Source of the DNA: Frankia alni
GTDB lineage: Bacteria > Actinomycetota > Actinomycetes > Frankiales > Frankiaceae
Direction: 5' to 3'
DNA: 45,842 nucleotides
Assembly: GCA_026225295.1 (NCBI GenBank)
Contig: JAMFSN010000017.1
Location: forward strand, 1 to 45,842
Part shown: in pieces, positions 5,979 through 15,903 of the stretch
Position numbering within the stretch: position 1 is the first letter of the stretch
Layout of the letters: every line of letters begins with the position of its first letter
Made by a program: the position numbers and the translations under genes
The notes under the pieces: generated by a model
Seen by the model: the letters and a program-made list of their open reading frames with translations, nothing else
Databases searched by the model: none
What the model was told of the DNA's origin: nothing

Positions 5979-7013
5979 ATGATCCCTGTCCTGCGATACG
6001 CCGCCATCGGCAACGGTCCGGCCCCCCGCGACCGGCCCTGGACCATCCGGTCCGACGTCTTCGCCGACCACCTGCGCGCGATCGTCGCCACCGGCCGCGT
6101 TCCGATCACCGCCGCCCGCCTCGGCGACCTGATCCGGTCCGGCACCCCCACGCCGCACGCGGTGGTCGTCACCTTCGACGGTGGGTCGGGCGGCTTCCGG
6201 GAAGCCGCGCTCCGGGCCCGGGACAGCGGCGTGGTATCCACTGTGTTCGTAGCCACCGGCTGGTTGTCCCGGCCGGGCCGGCTCGAACGGCGCGAACTGC
6301 GGCTGCTCGCCGCCGCCGGGGTCGAGATCGGCGCCGCCGGCCACACCTACCGGCGCTTCGACGAGCTGAGCCCGACCGACCAGCGGGCCGAGGCCCAGCG
6401 GTCCCGCGATGAGCTCGCCGACATCCTCGGACACGAACCGACCGCGTTCGCCTACCCTCACGGCGCGCACGACGCGTCAGCCCGGGCGGCGGTCCGGGCG
6501 GTCGGTTACCCCTGCGCCTTCGCCACCGGAGAACGGTCGGCCCGGACCGACGACGATGTCCTGGCCATCGGCCGCCTCACCGTGCGCGCGGTCACGTCCA
6601 CCAGGACGCTCGGCTCGTGGCTGGCTCCCGATCAGCCGGCCGCCGCGTCGCTGGCCCGGCCGCAACCAGCCCGGGAACCGGTGTTGGCCGCGGCCGTGCG
6701 CCTTGTCCGCCGGCCGTGGACCACCCGCAACCGACCCGGCGGCCACGGCCGGCCGCCGGTCACAGCGGCTGGGGCGCGCACGGAAGCCCGGGCCGGCCGG
6801 ACCGGGAGGCCGGTTCCCGGCGCGGGCCCGGATGAGCGGGCGGCTCCGTCGCGGGTCCCGGCCCAGACCGCCGGGCCGGGCAACGCTCCGGGCGGGGTCG
6901 CGGATGGGCGGCCGCTGGTCACGCTCGAGCTACCGGACCAGGTTTCCCCACCGGCGCCGGCCACGCCCGAGGTCGCAACCCCCGCCGATCAGGGCGGCGC
7001 GCACCGGTCCTGA
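5979..7013 (+). CDS. NodB-fold polysaccharide deacetylase-like protein with degenerate metal site
   Basis: The first 200 residues follow the carbohydrate esterase 4 (NodB) fold: IPVLRYAAIG at the N-terminus, VVVTFDGG at 62-69, GHTYRRFDEL at 121-130 and FAYPHG at 157-162. Active enzymes have TFDDG and H-x3-H; here the second Asp is Gly68 and the second His is Arg126, so two of the three metal ligands are absent and deacetylase activity is doubtful. The last 140 residues are Pro/Ala/Arg-rich and disordered. There is no signal peptide. ATG 5979 has GAAGG 5 nt upstream; TTG 5967 is an in-frame alternative. A NodB-like protein in the same neighbourhood (Rv1096) exists in mycobacteria. It may be a sugar-binding or regulatory pseudoenzyme. 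Confidence 0.75.
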   Translation: MIPVLRYAAIGNGPAPRDRPWTIRSDVFADHLRAIVATGRVPITAARLGDLIRSGTPTPHAVVVTFDGGSGGFREAALRARDSGVVSTVFVATGWLSRPGRLERRELRLLAAAGVEIGAAGHTYRRFDELSPTDQRAEAQRSRDELADILGHEPTAFAYPHGAHDASARAAVRAVGYPCAFATGERSARTDDDVLAIGRLTVRAVTSTRTLGSWLAPDQPAAASLARPQPAREPVLAAAVRLVRRPWTTRNRPGGHGRPPVTAAGARTEARAGRTGRPVPGAGPDERAAPSRVPAQTAGPGNAPGGVADGRPLVTLELPDQVSPPAPATPEVATPADQGGAHRS

Positions 7014-7036
7014 ACCCGGTCCTGAACCGGTTCTGA

Positions 7037-7051
7037 GGCCCGGAACGGGCC
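7037..7051. terminator. Short hairpin between convergent genes
   Basis: GGCCCG and CGGGCC flank a GAA loop between the stops of the NodB-like gene and ispH; a 10-bp palindrome GAACCGGTTC lies just before it. No U-tract follows, as is common in high-GC actinobacteria. It could serve both directions. Confidence 0.4.
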
Positions 7052-7075
7052 GGTCACCGCCGGCGGAAGGCTGAA

Positions 7076-8056
7076 TCAGGTCTGGGCAGCGGCGGCGGCG
7101 GCCGCGGCCCGCTCCCGGGCCCGCAGTTCGCGACGCAGCTCGGGCGGCAGCGCGAACAGCAGATGTTCCTCGGCGGACGTCACTTCTTCGACGTCCCCGA
7201 ACCCGTGCTCGGCCAGCAGCTCGACCACGCCGGCGACCAGATCTTCGGGCACCGACGCGCCGCTGGTCACCCCGACGTCCGTCACGCCTTCGAGCCAGGC
7301 CAGATCGAGATCGTCAGCCCGGTCCACCAGGTAGGCGGCGGGCGCGCCCGCGTCGAGGGCGACCTCGACCAGCCGCACGGAGTTCGACGAGTTGCGCGAG
7401 CCGACGACGATCACGACCCCGACCTGGGCCGCGATCTCCTTCACGGCGACCTGACGGTTCTGGGTGGCGTAGCAGATGTCGGCGCTCGGCGGCCCCTGAA
7501 GATGGGGGAAACGCTCGCGCAACGCGTCGACCGTTGTCTCGGTCTCGTCGACCGACAACGTGGTCTGGGACAGGTAGGCGACCTTCGTCGGGTCCCGTAC
7601 CTCGACCCGGGCCGCATCCTCCGGGCCGTCGACCAGGTGGATCCGGTCCGGCGCCTGTCCGGTGGTCCCGACGACCTCTTCGTGACCCTCGTGGCCGATC
7701 AGCAGGATGTCGAGATCGTCCTTGGCGAACCGCCGGGCCTCGGTGTGCACCTTGGTCACCAAAGGACAGGTGGCGTCGATGGTCCGCAGTTGGCGTTCCT
7801 TCGCCTCGGAGTGCACCGTCGGCGCCACGCCGTGGGCTGAGAAGACCACGGTCGCGCCTTCGGGAACCTCCTCGGTCTCTTCCACAAAGATCGCACCGCG
7901 CGCCTCGAGCGTCTTCACGACGTGCGCGTTGTGCACGATCTGTTTGCGGACATACACCGGAGCGCCGTACAGGTCGATAGCCTGTTCGACGGTCTGCACA
8001 GCACGATCGACCCCGGCGCAATACCCGCGCGGCGCGGCCAGCAAGACCCGACCCAT
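7076..8056 (-). CDS. ispH: 4-hydroxy-3-methylbut-2-enyl diphosphate reductase
   Basis: IspH is the last enzyme of the MEP isoprenoid pathway; it reduces HMBPP to IPP and DMAPP in the cytosol using an iron-sulfur cluster. The three cluster cysteines are visible in [10 protein letters not shown] (residue 13), [11 protein letters not shown] (near 97) and [11 protein letters not shown] (near 195). The substrate-binding [11 protein letters not shown] is also present. The 326-residue length is normal; the tail is Ala-rich. ATG 8056 is fixed by a TAGACT hexamer 7 nt upstream (8064-8069), which implies a leaderless message. It is divergent from xseA. Confidence 0.97.
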   Translation of the reverse strand: MGRVLLAAPRGYCAGVDRAVQTVEQAIDLYGAPVYVRKQIVHNAHVVKTLEARGAIFVEETEEVPEGATVVFSAHGVAPTVHSEAKERQLRTIDATCPLVTKVHTEARRFAKDDLDILLIGHEGHEEVVGTTGQAPDRIHLVDGPEDAARVEVRDPTKVAYLSQTTLSVDETETTVDALRERFPHLQGPPSADICYATQNRQVAVKEIAAQVGVVIVVGSRNSSNSVRLVEVALDAGAPAAYLVDRADDLDLAWLEGVTDVGVTSGASVPEDLVAGVVELLAEHGFGDVEEVTSAEEHLLFALPPELRRELRARERAAAAAAAAQT

Positions 8057-8063
8057 GGTTGGA

Positions 8064-8069
8064 AGTCTA
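8064..8069 (-). promoter_or_regulatory. -10 element TAGACT, leaderless start of ispH
   Basis: On the minus strand TAGACT lies 7 nt before ATG 8056, with no Shine-Dalgarno sequence between them. Confidence 0.6.
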
Positions 8070-8231
8070 CGCGGAACGCCCCGAAAAATTCGCCCCCCAG
8101 GACGGACGTCACGCCGCCGGGGTCCGACCCGGGGTGCCGCGGCTCGTCCGTGACCGGCCGGTCCGCCGCGCCACCGCCCCCCGGCCGACCGGCCGGCGAC
8201 CCGCCTGTCCGGCGACCCGGCCCGGACGCCC

Positions 8232-8237
8232 TACCGT
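8232..8237 (+). promoter_or_regulatory. -10 element TACCGT, leaderless start of xseA
   Basis: TACCGT is followed by 7 nt and then GTG 8245. This favours GTG 8245 over in-frame starts further upstream, which would add a Pro/Arg-rich extension. Confidence 0.6.
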
Positions 8238-8244
8238 GGGCCGG

Positions 8245-9507
8245 GTGGGACTTGAGTCGACTGCCGAGCAGCCATTGCCGGTCCGGACGATCGCCCGGGC
8301 CATCGGCGAATGGGTCGGCCGGCTCGGCCGGGTGTGGGTCGAGGGCCAGATCACCGAAATCACCCGCCGGCCGGGGATGAGCGTGGCCTTCCTCGTCCTG
8401 CGCGATCCGGTCGCCGACGTCTCACTGCAGGTCACCTGCCAGCGTTCGCTGTGCGACGCGATCGTCCCGCCGCTCGTCCACGGCGCGCGGGTCGTGGTGT
8501 GGGGCAAGCCCGACTTCCACCTGGCCCGGGGCACCCTGCGGCTCACTGCCTACGACATCCGCCCGCTCGGCGCCGGCGCCCTGCTGGCCCGCCTCGAGCA
8601 GCTCAAGGGGGTACTCGGCGCCGAAGGCCTGTTCGCCGCGGCCCGCAAGCGCCCGCTGCCGTTCCTCCCCCGCACCGTCGGCCTCATCACCGGCCGGGCG
8701 AGCGCCGCCGAACGCGACGTGGTCGAGAACGCCCGGCGCCGGTGGCCGGCCGTCCCGATCACCCTGCGCGAGGTGGCCGTCCAGGGCCCGCTGGCCGTCA
8801 CCCAGGTGATGGACGCGCTGCGGGACCTCGACCGCGACCCGGATGTCGATGTCATCGTCATCGCCCGGGGCGGCGGCTCGCTGGAGGACCTGCTGCCGTT
8901 CTCCGACGAAGCCCTGGTCCGGGCGGTCGCCGCGGCCCGGACCCCGGTGGTTTCGGCCATCGGGCACGAGCAGGACACCCCGTTGCTCGACCTGGTCGCG
9001 GACGTGCGCGCGTCGACCCCGACGGACGCCGCCAAGCGGGTCGTCCCCGATGTCGGCGAACAGCTGGCCCTCATCGCGGCGCTGGTCGGTCGGGGCCGGC
9101 GGGTGCTGATCCACCGCCTCGACCGCGAGCACCGGATGCTGGCCGACCTGCGCAGCCGACCGGTGCTGGCCGCGCCCGGCCGGGAGTTGGACACCCGCGG
9201 TCAGGCCGTGGACGCGCTGCGGGCCCGGGCCCGCCGCTGCGCGGTCGCGGCCATCGACCGGTCCGGGCACGACCTCGACCACGCCGCCGCCCGGATGCGC
9301 GGCCTGAGCCCGGCCGCGACCCTCGACCGGGGCTACGCGCTGGTGTCCGGGCCGGCCGGCGGGCTGGTCCGCGACCCGGCCGAGGTCTCGGTCGGGGACC
9401 GGCTGCTGGTCCGGGTGGCCGGTGGGGGCTTCACCGTCGAAGCGGTGGCCGGCGTCCAGGACAGTGCGCGGCCGGAGGGTCGGTCGGTGAAACCGATCGA
9501 GCGGTAG
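8245..9507 (+). CDS. xseA: Exodeoxyribonuclease VII large subunit
   Basis: XseA with XseB forms exonuclease VII, which degrades single-stranded DNA in both directions in the cytosol. The 420-residue product has an N-terminal OB-fold domain ([10 protein letters not shown] through [10 protein letters not shown], residues 30-105) and the catalytic domain with [38 protein letters not shown] and [21 protein letters not shown] coiled region (290-370) would bind XseB. The C-terminal 20 residues (ending GRSVKPIER) are not family-like and overlap the core of the antisense GNAT gene. Unusually, xseB is not the next gene: a minus-strand GNAT gene lies between the two subunits. Confidence 0.95.
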   Translation: MGLESTAEQPLPVRTIARAIGEWVGRLGRVWVEGQITEITRRPGMSVAFLVLRDPVADVSLQVTCQRSLCDAIVPPLVHGARVVVWGKPDFHLARGTLRLTAYDIRPLGAGALLARLEQLKGVLGAEGLFAAARKRPLPFLPRTVGLITGRASAAERDVVENARRRWPAVPITLREVAVQGPLAVTQVMDALRDLDRDPDVDVIVIARGGGSLEDLLPFSDEALVRAVAAARTPVVSAIGHEQDTPLLDLVADVRASTPTDAAKRVVPDVGEQLALIAALVGRGRRVLIHRLDREHRMLADLRSRPVLAAPGRELDTRGQAVDALRARARRCAVAAIDRSGHDLDHAAARMRGLSPAATLDRGYALVSGPAGGLVRDPAEVSVGDRLLVRVAGGGFTVEAVAGVQDSARPEGRSVKPIER

Positions 9508-9968
9508 ACGCCTTCGCCCATGGCCGTGGCGAACAGCTCCACCCGACCGATTCCCCGCTCGGCGAAGAACGCCATGAGTTCGACCATCACCGCCCGGGCC
9601 AGCCCCCGGCGACGGGCGGCCGGATCGGTGGACACGTTGGCAATGTGCCCGCGGGCGCCGGTCCGGTTGCCGGGCGAGGGCAGGTGGAGGTCGACCCAGC
9701 CCACCCCGCAGGCCAGCAGCTGGCCGGCCCGGTCGGCGTCCTCGGCGACCACGGCGACGAAGGTGTCGCGTTCGTGGGCCAGTTTGTGGGTCAGGGCCCG
9801 GGTGCAGTCAAGCTGCCAGTCGTCCCCGACCCGGGCCGGCGGGCTCGACGCGAACATCACCTCGCGCAACCGGGTGAGTTCAGCGGCGTCCGCCGGGCCG
9901 GCCCGCCGTATGGTCGCACCGGTCACGCCGTTCGGCACCGCGCGATCCGCGCCCGGGTGATCCGCCAT
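9333..9968 (-). CDS. GNAT family N-acetyltransferase between xseA and xseB
   Basis: The protein has a complete GNAT fold: [21 protein letters not shown] at the start, a central sheet with [14 protein letters not shown], then [25 protein letters not shown], where the R/G-x-x-G acetyl-CoA loop reads RRRGLA, and the final VYRSIGF. It should transfer an acetyl group from acetyl-CoA to an unknown small molecule or protein. The last fold strand and a 40-residue low-complexity tail are read antisense to the xseA 3' end (175-nt overlap). ATG 9968 is chosen with GGGGGTGAT upstream; GTG 9977 is an alternative. Confidence 0.85.
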   Translation of the reverse strand: MADHPGADRAVPNGVTGATIRRAGPADAAELTRLREVMFASSPPARVGDDWQLDCTRALTHKLAHERDTFVAVVAEDADRAGQLLACGVGWVDLHLPSPGNRTGARGHIANVSTDPAARRRGLARAVMVELMAFFAERGIGRVELFATAMGEGVYRSIGFTDRPSGRALSWTPATASTVKPPPATRTSSRSPTETSAGSRTSPPAGPDTSA

Positions 9969-10046
9969 CCCGATCACCCCCGAGAATCACCTCACCGTGG
10001 GCCGCCCGATCAGGGCCCCGAACCCGGACGAGCCTAGGAGAACACT

Positions 10047-10334
10047 GTGGTCGGTTCCGACGTTCCGGACGCGGCTGTGGCCGGAGCCACGTCGCGGTCG
10101 GCGCCCGCCCCATCGGTAGCCGGAACCGAGCCGGCCGAGCGACCCGCTCCGGCCACCTTCGAGCAGGCCCGCGGCGAGCTGGAGGACATCGTCCGACGCC
10201 TCGAGGCGGGCGGCATCAGCCTGGAGGAATCGGTCACGCTCTGGGAACGCGGCGAGGAACTGGCCCGGATCTGCCAGGCGTTCCTGGACGGCGCCCGCCA
10301 GCGCCTGGCCGCCACCGACCCGGCGGCCGGCTGA
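10047..10334 (+). CDS. xseB: Exodeoxyribonuclease VII small subunit
   Basis: XseB is the small helical subunit of exonuclease VII. The family core [20 protein letters not shown] followed by [20 protein letters not shown] covers residues 37-78. An Ala/Pro-rich N-terminal extension of about 36 residues precedes it and looks disordered. GTG 10047 has GGAG 7 nt upstream (10037-10040). It is separated from xseA by the antisense GNAT gene, so it needs its own promoter rather than the usual xseA-xseB operon. It converges with the DUF4245 gene. Confidence 0.95.
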   Translation: MVGSDVPDAAVAGATSRSAPAPSVAGTEPAERPAPATFEQARGELEDIVRRLEAGGISLEESVTLWERGEELARICQAFLDGARQRLAATDPAAG

Positions 10335-10387
10335 ACGAGACGGCTGGCGGAACGGTGCCACCGCGCAACGACGGTGCCACGCCCGCG

Positions 10388-10993
10388 TCAGGGTTGGGCC
10401 TGGACGAGGGACCCGGCCAGCACCCGGAGGTCGGCCTCGTCCGCCCCGCCCTTGCCGCCGCCGTCCCCGACGACCAGCGTCACGCCGGCATTTGTCCGGG
10501 TCAGCGCGAGGTGCCCGGCCGGATCCCGGTACCGCTGCCAGGCCACCCCGCCGGCGGTGACCGATCCGGCCAGCGCGCTGCCCTCGGGAACCAGGTGCCC
10601 GACCGCGTCGGTCGCGTTGGTCTGGTCAAGTTCGGCGAAGGTGCGGTCGCTCCCGGACCGGTCGACGACGTACCCGATGGTCAGTCGGGCGGCCGCCGAC
10701 TCCGGGACCGGACCCGACGCACCGGAACCGCCCGCGCCGTCGGCCGGCACGGTGGCGTTCACCGAGGTCGCCTTCCAGAAGCTGGGCAACCCGGCGGGGA
10801 CGTAGGGCTGGTAGGCCGCCTGACCCGCGAACGAGTGGACGGTCTCGCCGGTGGCGACGACCGTGACCGCTGCGTGGTGCCCGCGCGGCAGCACCGCCCA
10901 CACCAGGGCGACGCCGCCCATCAGGACGAGCAGGGACAGCACCATGTCCCGGACGGTTTCCTGGCCGCGCGCCTTCTTTGCCACACCGGCCAT
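10388..10993 (-). CDS. DUF4245 membrane-anchored protein
   Basis: The 201-residue protein has a basic N-terminus ([13 protein letters not shown]), one transmembrane helix ([19 protein letters not shown], residues 17-36), and an extracytoplasmic domain of about 160 residues containing [19 protein letters not shown] and ending [13 protein letters not shown]. This is the layout of DUF4245, an actinobacterial family of unknown function usually next to glpX. It is divergent from glpX across a 207-bp spacer with several palindromes. ATG 10993 is the first start and gives the usual short cytoplasmic tail. Confidence 0.85.
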   Translation of the reverse strand: MAGVAKKARGQETVRDMVLSLLVLMGGVALVWAVLPRGHHAAVTVVATGETVHSFAGQAAYQPYVPAGLPSFWKATSVNATVPADGAGGSGASGPVPESAAARLTIGYVVDRSGSDRTFAELDQTNATDAVGHLVPEGSALAGSVTAGGVAWQRYRDPAGHLALTRTNAGVTLVVGDGGGKGGADEADLRVLAGSLVQAQP

Positions 10994-11142
10994 CTTCGCC
11001 GACCGACGGCCCCCCGTGCCGGGCGGCCGTCACGCCCCCTCCGCGCGACGGCCGCCCACTATGACGGTTCGACGCTGAAAACCGCCCAAAGGTTGCCCGC
11101 CGGGAACGAAACGATTTCCATTGGCCGCATCCGGCCCGTCGC

Positions 11143-11185
11143 GGGACAACCCGCCGCCTGGAGCAAGCGTGAGAGGCGTTGTCCC
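11143..11185. promoter_or_regulatory. Widely spaced inverted repeat upstream of glpX
   Basis: GGGACAAC (11143-11150) and GTTGTCCC (11178-11185) are exact inverted repeats 27 bp apart. The right arm ends 3 bp before the -10 hexamer TACGCT, so a bound dimer could block or loop the promoter. Confidence 0.45.
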
Positions 11186-11188
11186 AAC

Positions 11189-11194
11189 TACGCT
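11189..11194 (+). promoter_or_regulatory. -10 element TACGCT, leaderless start of glpX
   Basis: TACGCT is followed by 6 nt and then GTG 11201; no Shine-Dalgarno sequence intervenes. Confidence 0.6.
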
Positions 11195-11200
11195 GAGGGC

Positions 11201-12223
11201 GTGGCTAACGACAGTGCCGTACCGGACACGCTGGCCGTCCAGGGCCAGGCTCCCGACCGCAACCTCGCTCTCGAGCTCGTCCGGGTGACCGAGGCCGCGG
11301 CGCTCGCCGCCGCGCGCTGGGTCGGCCGGGGTGACAAGAACGGTGCCGACCAGGCCGCCGTCGACGCGATGCGCCGCCTGGTCGGCACCGTGTCGATGAA
11401 GGGCGTCGTGGTCATCGGGGAGGGCGAGAAGGACGAGGCCCCGATGCTCTACAACGGCGAGGAGGTCGGGTCGGGCGAGGGCCCGGAGTGCGACGTCGCC
11501 GTCGACCCGGTGGACGGCACGACCCTGACCGCCAAGGGCATGAACAACGCGATCGCCGTGATGGCGGTCAGCGAACGGCACTCGATGTACGACGCCTCGG
11601 TCTGCTTCTACATGGACAAGCTGGTCACCGGGCCGGAAGCCGCCGACGTGGTCGACGTCATGGCCTCGCCCGAGGACAACATCCGGGCCGTCGCGAAGGC
11701 CAAGGGCATCTCGCCGCGCGACGTCACCGTCTGTGTGCTGGACCGGCCCCGCCACGAAAAGCTGGTCAATGAGATCCGCGACACCGGGGCCCGGGTGAAG
11801 CTCATCGCCGACGGCGACGTCGCCGGCGCGGTGATGGCGACCACGGGCCAGACCGGTGTCGATCTGCTGCTCGGGATCGGCGGCACCCCCGAGGGCATCA
11901 TCTCCGCCTGCGCCGTGACCTGCCTGGGCGGCGTCATCCAGGCCCGCCTGTGGCCGCGCGACGACACCGAACGGGCCGCCGTGCTGGCCGCCGGGCACGA
12001 CCTTGACCGGGTCCTCACGACCAAGGACCTGGTCAACAGCGACAACGTGTTCTTCGTGGCGACCGGGGTGACCGACGGCGAGCTGATCGACGGCGTGCGC
12101 TACCAGCCGGGCGGGGCGACCACGTCGTCGCTGGTCATGCGGTCCCGCAGCGGCACGATCCGGCACGTCAACAGCCAGCACCAGCTCACCAAGCTCCAGG
12201 CGTACTCGACCGTCCCGTTCTGA
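11201..12223 (+). CDS. glpX: Class II fructose-1,6-bisphosphatase
   Basis: GlpX hydrolyses fructose 1,6-bisphosphate to fructose 6-phosphate, the committed step of gluconeogenesis, in the cytosol with divalent metal. The 340-residue product has [19 protein letters not shown] (metal and substrate loop, about residues 67-85), [17 protein letters not shown] (metal-binding DPVDGTT motif), and [22 protein letters not shown] 11201 is set by the TACGCT hexamer 6 nt upstream; longer in-frame starts give nonsense N-termini. In M. tuberculosis the orthologue is the main FBPase and lies beside fum, as here. A fatty-acid-hydroxylase-like gene follows after 8 nt, probably co-transcribed. Confidence 0.97.
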   Translation: MANDSAVPDTLAVQGQAPDRNLALELVRVTEAAALAAARWVGRGDKNGADQAAVDAMRRLVGTVSMKGVVVIGEGEKDEAPMLYNGEEVGSGEGPECDVAVDPVDGTTLTAKGMNNAIAVMAVSERHSMYDASVCFYMDKLVTGPEAADVVDVMASPEDNIRAVAKAKGISPRDVTVCVLDRPRHEKLVNEIRDTGARVKLIADGDVAGAVMATTGQTGVDLLLGIGGTPEGIISACAVTCLGGVIQARLWPRDDTERAAVLAAGHDLDRVLTTKDLVNSDNVFFVATGVTDGELIDGVRYQPGGATTSSLVMRSRSGTIRHVNSQHQLTKLQAYSTVPF

Positions 12224-12231
12224 CACGCGGG

Positions 12232-12936
12232 ATGGCGGCGCGGGCAGCGGTGCGGCGCCTCTCCGGCGCCGTCCGGCGGCTCGACCGGCCCGGTCCGGGG
12301 GGCGGTTCCCACGGCGACGCCCGCGACGTCGCCGATCTGCCGGCCGCGGTGCGCCGGTTCCTGACCCATCCGCGTCCGCCGGTCCTGCTGGCCACCGTGG
12401 CCACGGTGGCCCTCGCCCGCGCCACTCGCGGCCGGTGGCGCGGCGCGGACGCCGGGGTGGCCCTCGGGGCGCTGGTCGCCCAGCCGTTCGTGGAATGGGC
12501 CATCCACCGCGAAATCCTGCACGCCCGCCCGGACCGCCGGTTGGGCGAGATCTTCTGGGCGGCGGCCGGCTTCGGGCACGCCCAGCACCACGCCGACCCG
12601 GCCCGCCTGGACACGATGTTCCTGCGCCCTCAGGAGATCATCCCGCTCGGCGCGGTGGCGGTCGGGGTCGCGCTGGCCGCGCCACGACCGGCAGCCACCG
12701 GCGCCGTCTGCGTCGGCCTCGGAGTGCTGGCCTACGACTGGACGCATTTCCTCATCCACACCGCCCACCAGCCCCGGACGGCCTTCTACCGGCGCACCTG
12801 GCGCAACCACCGGCTCCACCACTTCCGCAACGAGCGCTTCTGGCTCGGGGTGACCAGCCCGGTCGCCGACGTCCTGCTGGGCACCGAACCGGCCCGCGAC
12901 ACCGTCCCCCTCTCGCGTGCCGCGCCCGCGCGTTAG
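12232..12936 (+). CDS. Fatty acid hydroxylase/sterol desaturase-like membrane di-iron protein
   Basis: The 234-residue product carries four histidine clusters expected of the integral-membrane di-iron hydroxylase superfamily: HREILH, GHAQHH, HFLIHTAH and NHRLHHF. Hydrophobic stretches (PVLLATVATVALA, GVALGALVAQPFVEW, AVAVGVALAA, AVCVGLGVLAYDW) place it in the membrane. It should use O2 to hydroxylate or desaturate a lipid or carotenoid-like substrate that cannot be named from sequence. An Arg-rich, probably disordered 40 residues precede the core. It starts 8 nt after the glpX stop, suggesting an operon with no obvious metabolic logic. Confidence 0.8.
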   Translation: MAARAAVRRLSGAVRRLDRPGPGGGSHGDARDVADLPAAVRRFLTHPRPPVLLATVATVALARATRGRWRGADAGVALGALVAQPFVEWAIHREILHARPDRRLGEIFWAAAGFGHAQHHADPARLDTMFLRPQEIIPLGAVAVGVALAAPRPAATGAVCVGLGVLAYDWTHFLIHTAHQPRTAFYRRTWRNHRLHHFRNERFWLGVTSPVADVLLGTEPARDTVPLSRAAPAR

Positions 12937-12990
12937 CGTGGCCATGCGCCACTGGTGACACAGCACGACCGGACACGGGAGCAGGGACCG

Positions 12991-14382
12991 ATGAGCGAGC
13001 AGGAGTACCGCCTCGAGCACGACTCGATGGGCGACGTACGGGTGCCGGCCACGGCGAAGTGGCGGGCCCAGACGCAGCGGGCGGTCGAGAACTTCCCCGT
13101 CTCCGGCCAGCGGGTCTCCCGGTCCCATATCGCGGCGCTGGCCCAGATCAAGGCGGCCGCCGCCAAGGTGAACGCCAAGCTGGGCGTGATCGACGACGAC
13201 ATCGCGACCGCGATCGGCGCGGCCGCCGAGGAGGTCGCCCGGGGCGACTGGGACGACCAGTTCCCGATCGACGTCTTCCAGACCGGCAGCGGCACCTCCT
13301 CCAACATGAACACCAACGAGGTGCTGGCCACCCTGGCCACGGAGCAGCTGGGTCGCCCGGTGCACCCGAACGACCACGTCAACGCGTCGCAGTCGTCGAA
13401 CGACGTGTTCCCCTCCTCCATCCACGTGGCCGCCACCGGGGCCATCGTCGAGGAACTGATCCCGGCCCTGGACCACCTGGCCGCCGCGCTCGGTCGCAAG
13501 GCCGAGGAGTTCGCCGACGTCGTGAAGTCGGGCCGGACCCACCTGATGGACGCCACCCCGGTGACCCTCGGTCAGGAGTTCGGCGGGTACGCGGCGGCCG
13601 TCCGGTACGGCGTCGAACGGCTGCGGGTGTCGCTGCCGCGGGTCGGCGAGCTCCCGCTGGGCGGGACCGCGGTGGGAACCGGCATCAACACGCCGCCCGG
13701 TTTCGCGGCCGCCGTCATCGACGAGCTGGCTGCCGCCACCGGCCTGCCGCTCACCGAGGCCCGCGACCACTTCGAGGCCCAGGCCTCCCGGGACGGCCTG
13801 GTCGAGGCGTCCGGGATGCTGCGCACCATCGCGATCTCGCTCTACAAGATCTCCAACGACCTGCGCTGGGCGTCGTCGGGGCCCCGGGCCGGACTGGCCG
13901 AGATCCACCTGCCCGACCTGCAGCCCGGCTCCTCGATCATGCCCGGGAAGGTCAACCCGGTCATCCCCGAGGCCGTCTGCCAGGTCGTCGCGCAGGTGGT
14001 CGGCAACGACGCGGCCGTCGCGTTCGGCGGGTCGGCGGGCAACTTCGAGCTCAACGTCATGCTGCCGGTGATCGCCCGCAACGTACTGGAGTCGATCCGC
14101 ATCCTGGCTTCGATCAGCCGCCTGTTCGCCGACCGGTGCATCGACGGCATCTCGGCCGACGCCGAGCGCTGCCGGGTCTACGCCGAGTCGTCGGCCTCCA
14201 TCGTCACGCCGCTGAACAAGTACATCGGTTACGAGGAGGCGGCCAAGGTCGCCAAGCAGTCACTGGCCGAACGCAAGACCATCCGGGCGGTGGTCATCGA
14301 GCGCGGTTACGTGTCGGCCGGGAAGCTCAGCGAAGAGCAGCTCGACGCGGCGCTGGACGTCCTGTCGATGACTCACCCGTAA
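12991..14382 (+). CDS. fumC: Class II fumarate hydratase
   Basis: FumC interconverts fumarate and malate in the TCA cycle as a soluble homotetramer without iron. The 463-residue product shows [51 protein letters not shown] and the superfamily signature [11 protein letters not shown] with the catalytic Ser loop. ATG 12991 is preceded by the purine-rich GGAGCAGGG. A TAGCGT hexamer at 12934-12939 suggests a promoter with a short leader overlapping the end of the upstream gene. sthA follows on the same strand. GlpX and fumarase side by side is the arrangement of many actinobacteria. Confidence 0.98.
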   Translation: MSEQEYRLEHDSMGDVRVPATAKWRAQTQRAVENFPVSGQRVSRSHIAALAQIKAAAAKVNAKLGVIDDDIATAIGAAAEEVARGDWDDQFPIDVFQTGSGTSSNMNTNEVLATLATEQLGRPVHPNDHVNASQSSNDVFPSSIHVAATGAIVEELIPALDHLAAALGRKAEEFADVVKSGRTHLMDATPVTLGQEFGGYAAAVRYGVERLRVSLPRVGELPLGGTAVGTGINTPPGFAAAVIDELAAATGLPLTEARDHFEAQASRDGLVEASGMLRTIAISLYKISNDLRWASSGPRAGLAEIHLPDLQPGSSIMPGKVNPVIPEAVCQVVAQVVGNDAAVAFGGSAGNFELNVMLPVIARNVLESIRILASISRLFADRCIDGISADAERCRVYAESSASIVTPLNKYIGYEEAAKVAKQSLAERKTIRAVVIERGYVSAGKLSEEQLDAALDVLSMTHP

Positions 14383-14493
14383 ACACCACAGATCAACTGA
14401 TGGGGCGCCGTCCGGAATCCGGTGGCGACGGATAGCCTTTTGGCGGTGGCCGCGGCCGGCGCGCTGCGGGGAAGCATTACCGAGAGGCCAACG

Positions 14494-15903
14494 ATGTACG
14501 ACTACGACGTTCTCGTCATCGGTTCCGGGCCGGGTGGACAGAAGGCGGCCATCGCGGCCGCCAAACTCGGCCGGCGGGTCGCCGTCGTGGATCGGCGCGA
14601 CATGGTCGGTGGGGTGTGCATCAACACCGGCACCATCCCGTCCAAGACCTTGCGGGAGGCTGTGCTTTATCTCACCGGGCTGGCCCAGCGGGAGATGTAC
14701 GGCCAGAGCTACCGGGTGAAGCAGGACATCACGGTGGCCGATCTGCTGGCCCGGACCCAGCACGTGATCGGCCGCGAGATCGAGGTCATCCGCAGCCAGC
14801 TGGCGCGTAACCACATCCAGATGGTGAGCGGCACCGCCAGTTTCGCGGACCCGCACACGATCATCGTCGACCCCGGCGACCAGCACGACAACGTGCGGCT
14901 GACGGCCGGGAACATCATCATCGCGACCGGCACCCGGCCGGCCCGGCCCGAGGCGGTGGACTTCGACGGCAAGACCGTGATGGATTCCGACCAGATCCTC
15001 GAGCTCGAACACATCCCCTCGACGATGGTCGTGGTCGGCGCGGGCGTGATCGGCATCGAATACGCCTCGATGTTCGCCGCGCTCGGAACGAAGGTGACCG
15101 TCGTCGAACGGCGCGACCGGATGCTCGAATTCTGTGACCTGGAAATCGTCGAGGCCCTGAAGTACCACCTGCGTGACCTGGCGGTAACGTTTCGGTTCCG
15201 GGAATCGGTGGCTTCGGTCGAACGCCACAATGGCGGGACCATGACCCGGCTCGAAAGCGGCAAGAAGCTGCCCGCCGACGCCGTCATGTACTCGGCCGGG
15301 CGCCAGGGGCTGACCGAGAAGCTGAACCTGAGCGCCGCCGGCCTCTCGGCCGACAACCGGGGCCGCATCAAGGTCAGCTCGGACTTCAGCACCGAGGTGA
15401 GCCACATTTACGCGGTCGGCGACGTGATCGGGTTCCCGGCGCTCGCGGCCACGTCCATGGAGCAGGGCCGGCTGGCCGCCTACGCGGCGTGCGGGGAAGA
15501 AGTGCACGCCATTCACTCCGACCTCATGCCGATCGGGATCTACACGATTCCCGAGATCTCCTACGTCGGGAAGACCGAGGACGAGCTGACCGAGGCGTCG
15601 GTGCCGTTCGAGGTCGGCATCGCGCGGTACCGGGAACTGGCCCGCGGGCAGATCGTGGGCGACTCCTACGGCATGCTCAAGCTGCTGGTCTGCTCGGAGG
15701 ACCGGCGCCTGCTGGGGGTGCACGTCTTCGGGACGGCGGCCACGGAGCTGGTCCACATCGGCCAGGCGGTCATGGGCTGCGGCGGCACGATCGACTACCT
15801 GGTCGACAACGTGTTCAACTACCCGACGTTGTCCGAGGCGTACAAGGTCGCCGCGCTCGACGCCATGAACAAGATGCGGGCCGTGGCCCGGTTCCAGACC
15901 TGA
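14494..15903 (+). CDS. sthA: Si-specific (soluble) NAD(P)+ transhydrogenase
   Basis: SthA is a cytosolic FAD enzyme that moves reducing equivalents between NADPH and NAD+, usually lowering excess NADPH. The FAD motif GSGPGG is at residues 10-15 and the NAD(P) motif GAGVIG near 187. Where related disulfide reductases have two redox cysteines, this protein reads [15 protein letters not shown], with Thr in place of the second Cys, the hallmark of the transhydrogenase branch. The FAD-binding [14 protein letters not shown] and C-terminal dimerisation domain are intact; 469 residues is normal. ATG 14494 is chosen; an upstream in-frame start would add a non-family leader. It probably balances redox with the fumarase and FBPase steps encoded just upstream. 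Confidence 0.95.
   Translation: MYDYDVLVIGSGPGGQKAAIAAAKLGRRVAVVDRRDMVGGVCINTGTIPSKTLREAVLYLTGLAQREMYGQSYRVKQDITVADLLARTQHVIGREIEVIRSQLARNHIQMVSGTASFADPHTIIVDPGDQHDNVRLTAGNIIIATGTRPARPEAVDFDGKTVMDSDQILELEHIPSTMVVVGAGVIGIEYASMFAALGTKVTVVERRDRMLEFCDLEIVEALKYHLRDLAVTFRFRESVASVERHNGGTMTRLESGKKLPADAVMYSAGRQGLTEKLNLSAAGLSADNRGRIKVSSDFSTEVSHIYAVGDVIGFPALAATSMEQGRLAAYAACGEEVHAIHSDLMPIGIYTIPEISYVGKTEDELTEASVPFEVGIARYRELARGQIVGDSYGMLKLLVCSEDRRLLGVHVFGTAATELVHIGQAVMGCGGTIDYLVDNVFNYPTLSEAYKVAALDAMNKMRAVARFQT

Noticed and set aside
12391-12410. A perfect 20-bp palindrome in the hydroxylase gene
   Set aside because: It follows from the repeated Ala-Thr-Val codons in a transmembrane segment, so it needs no DNA-level explanation.
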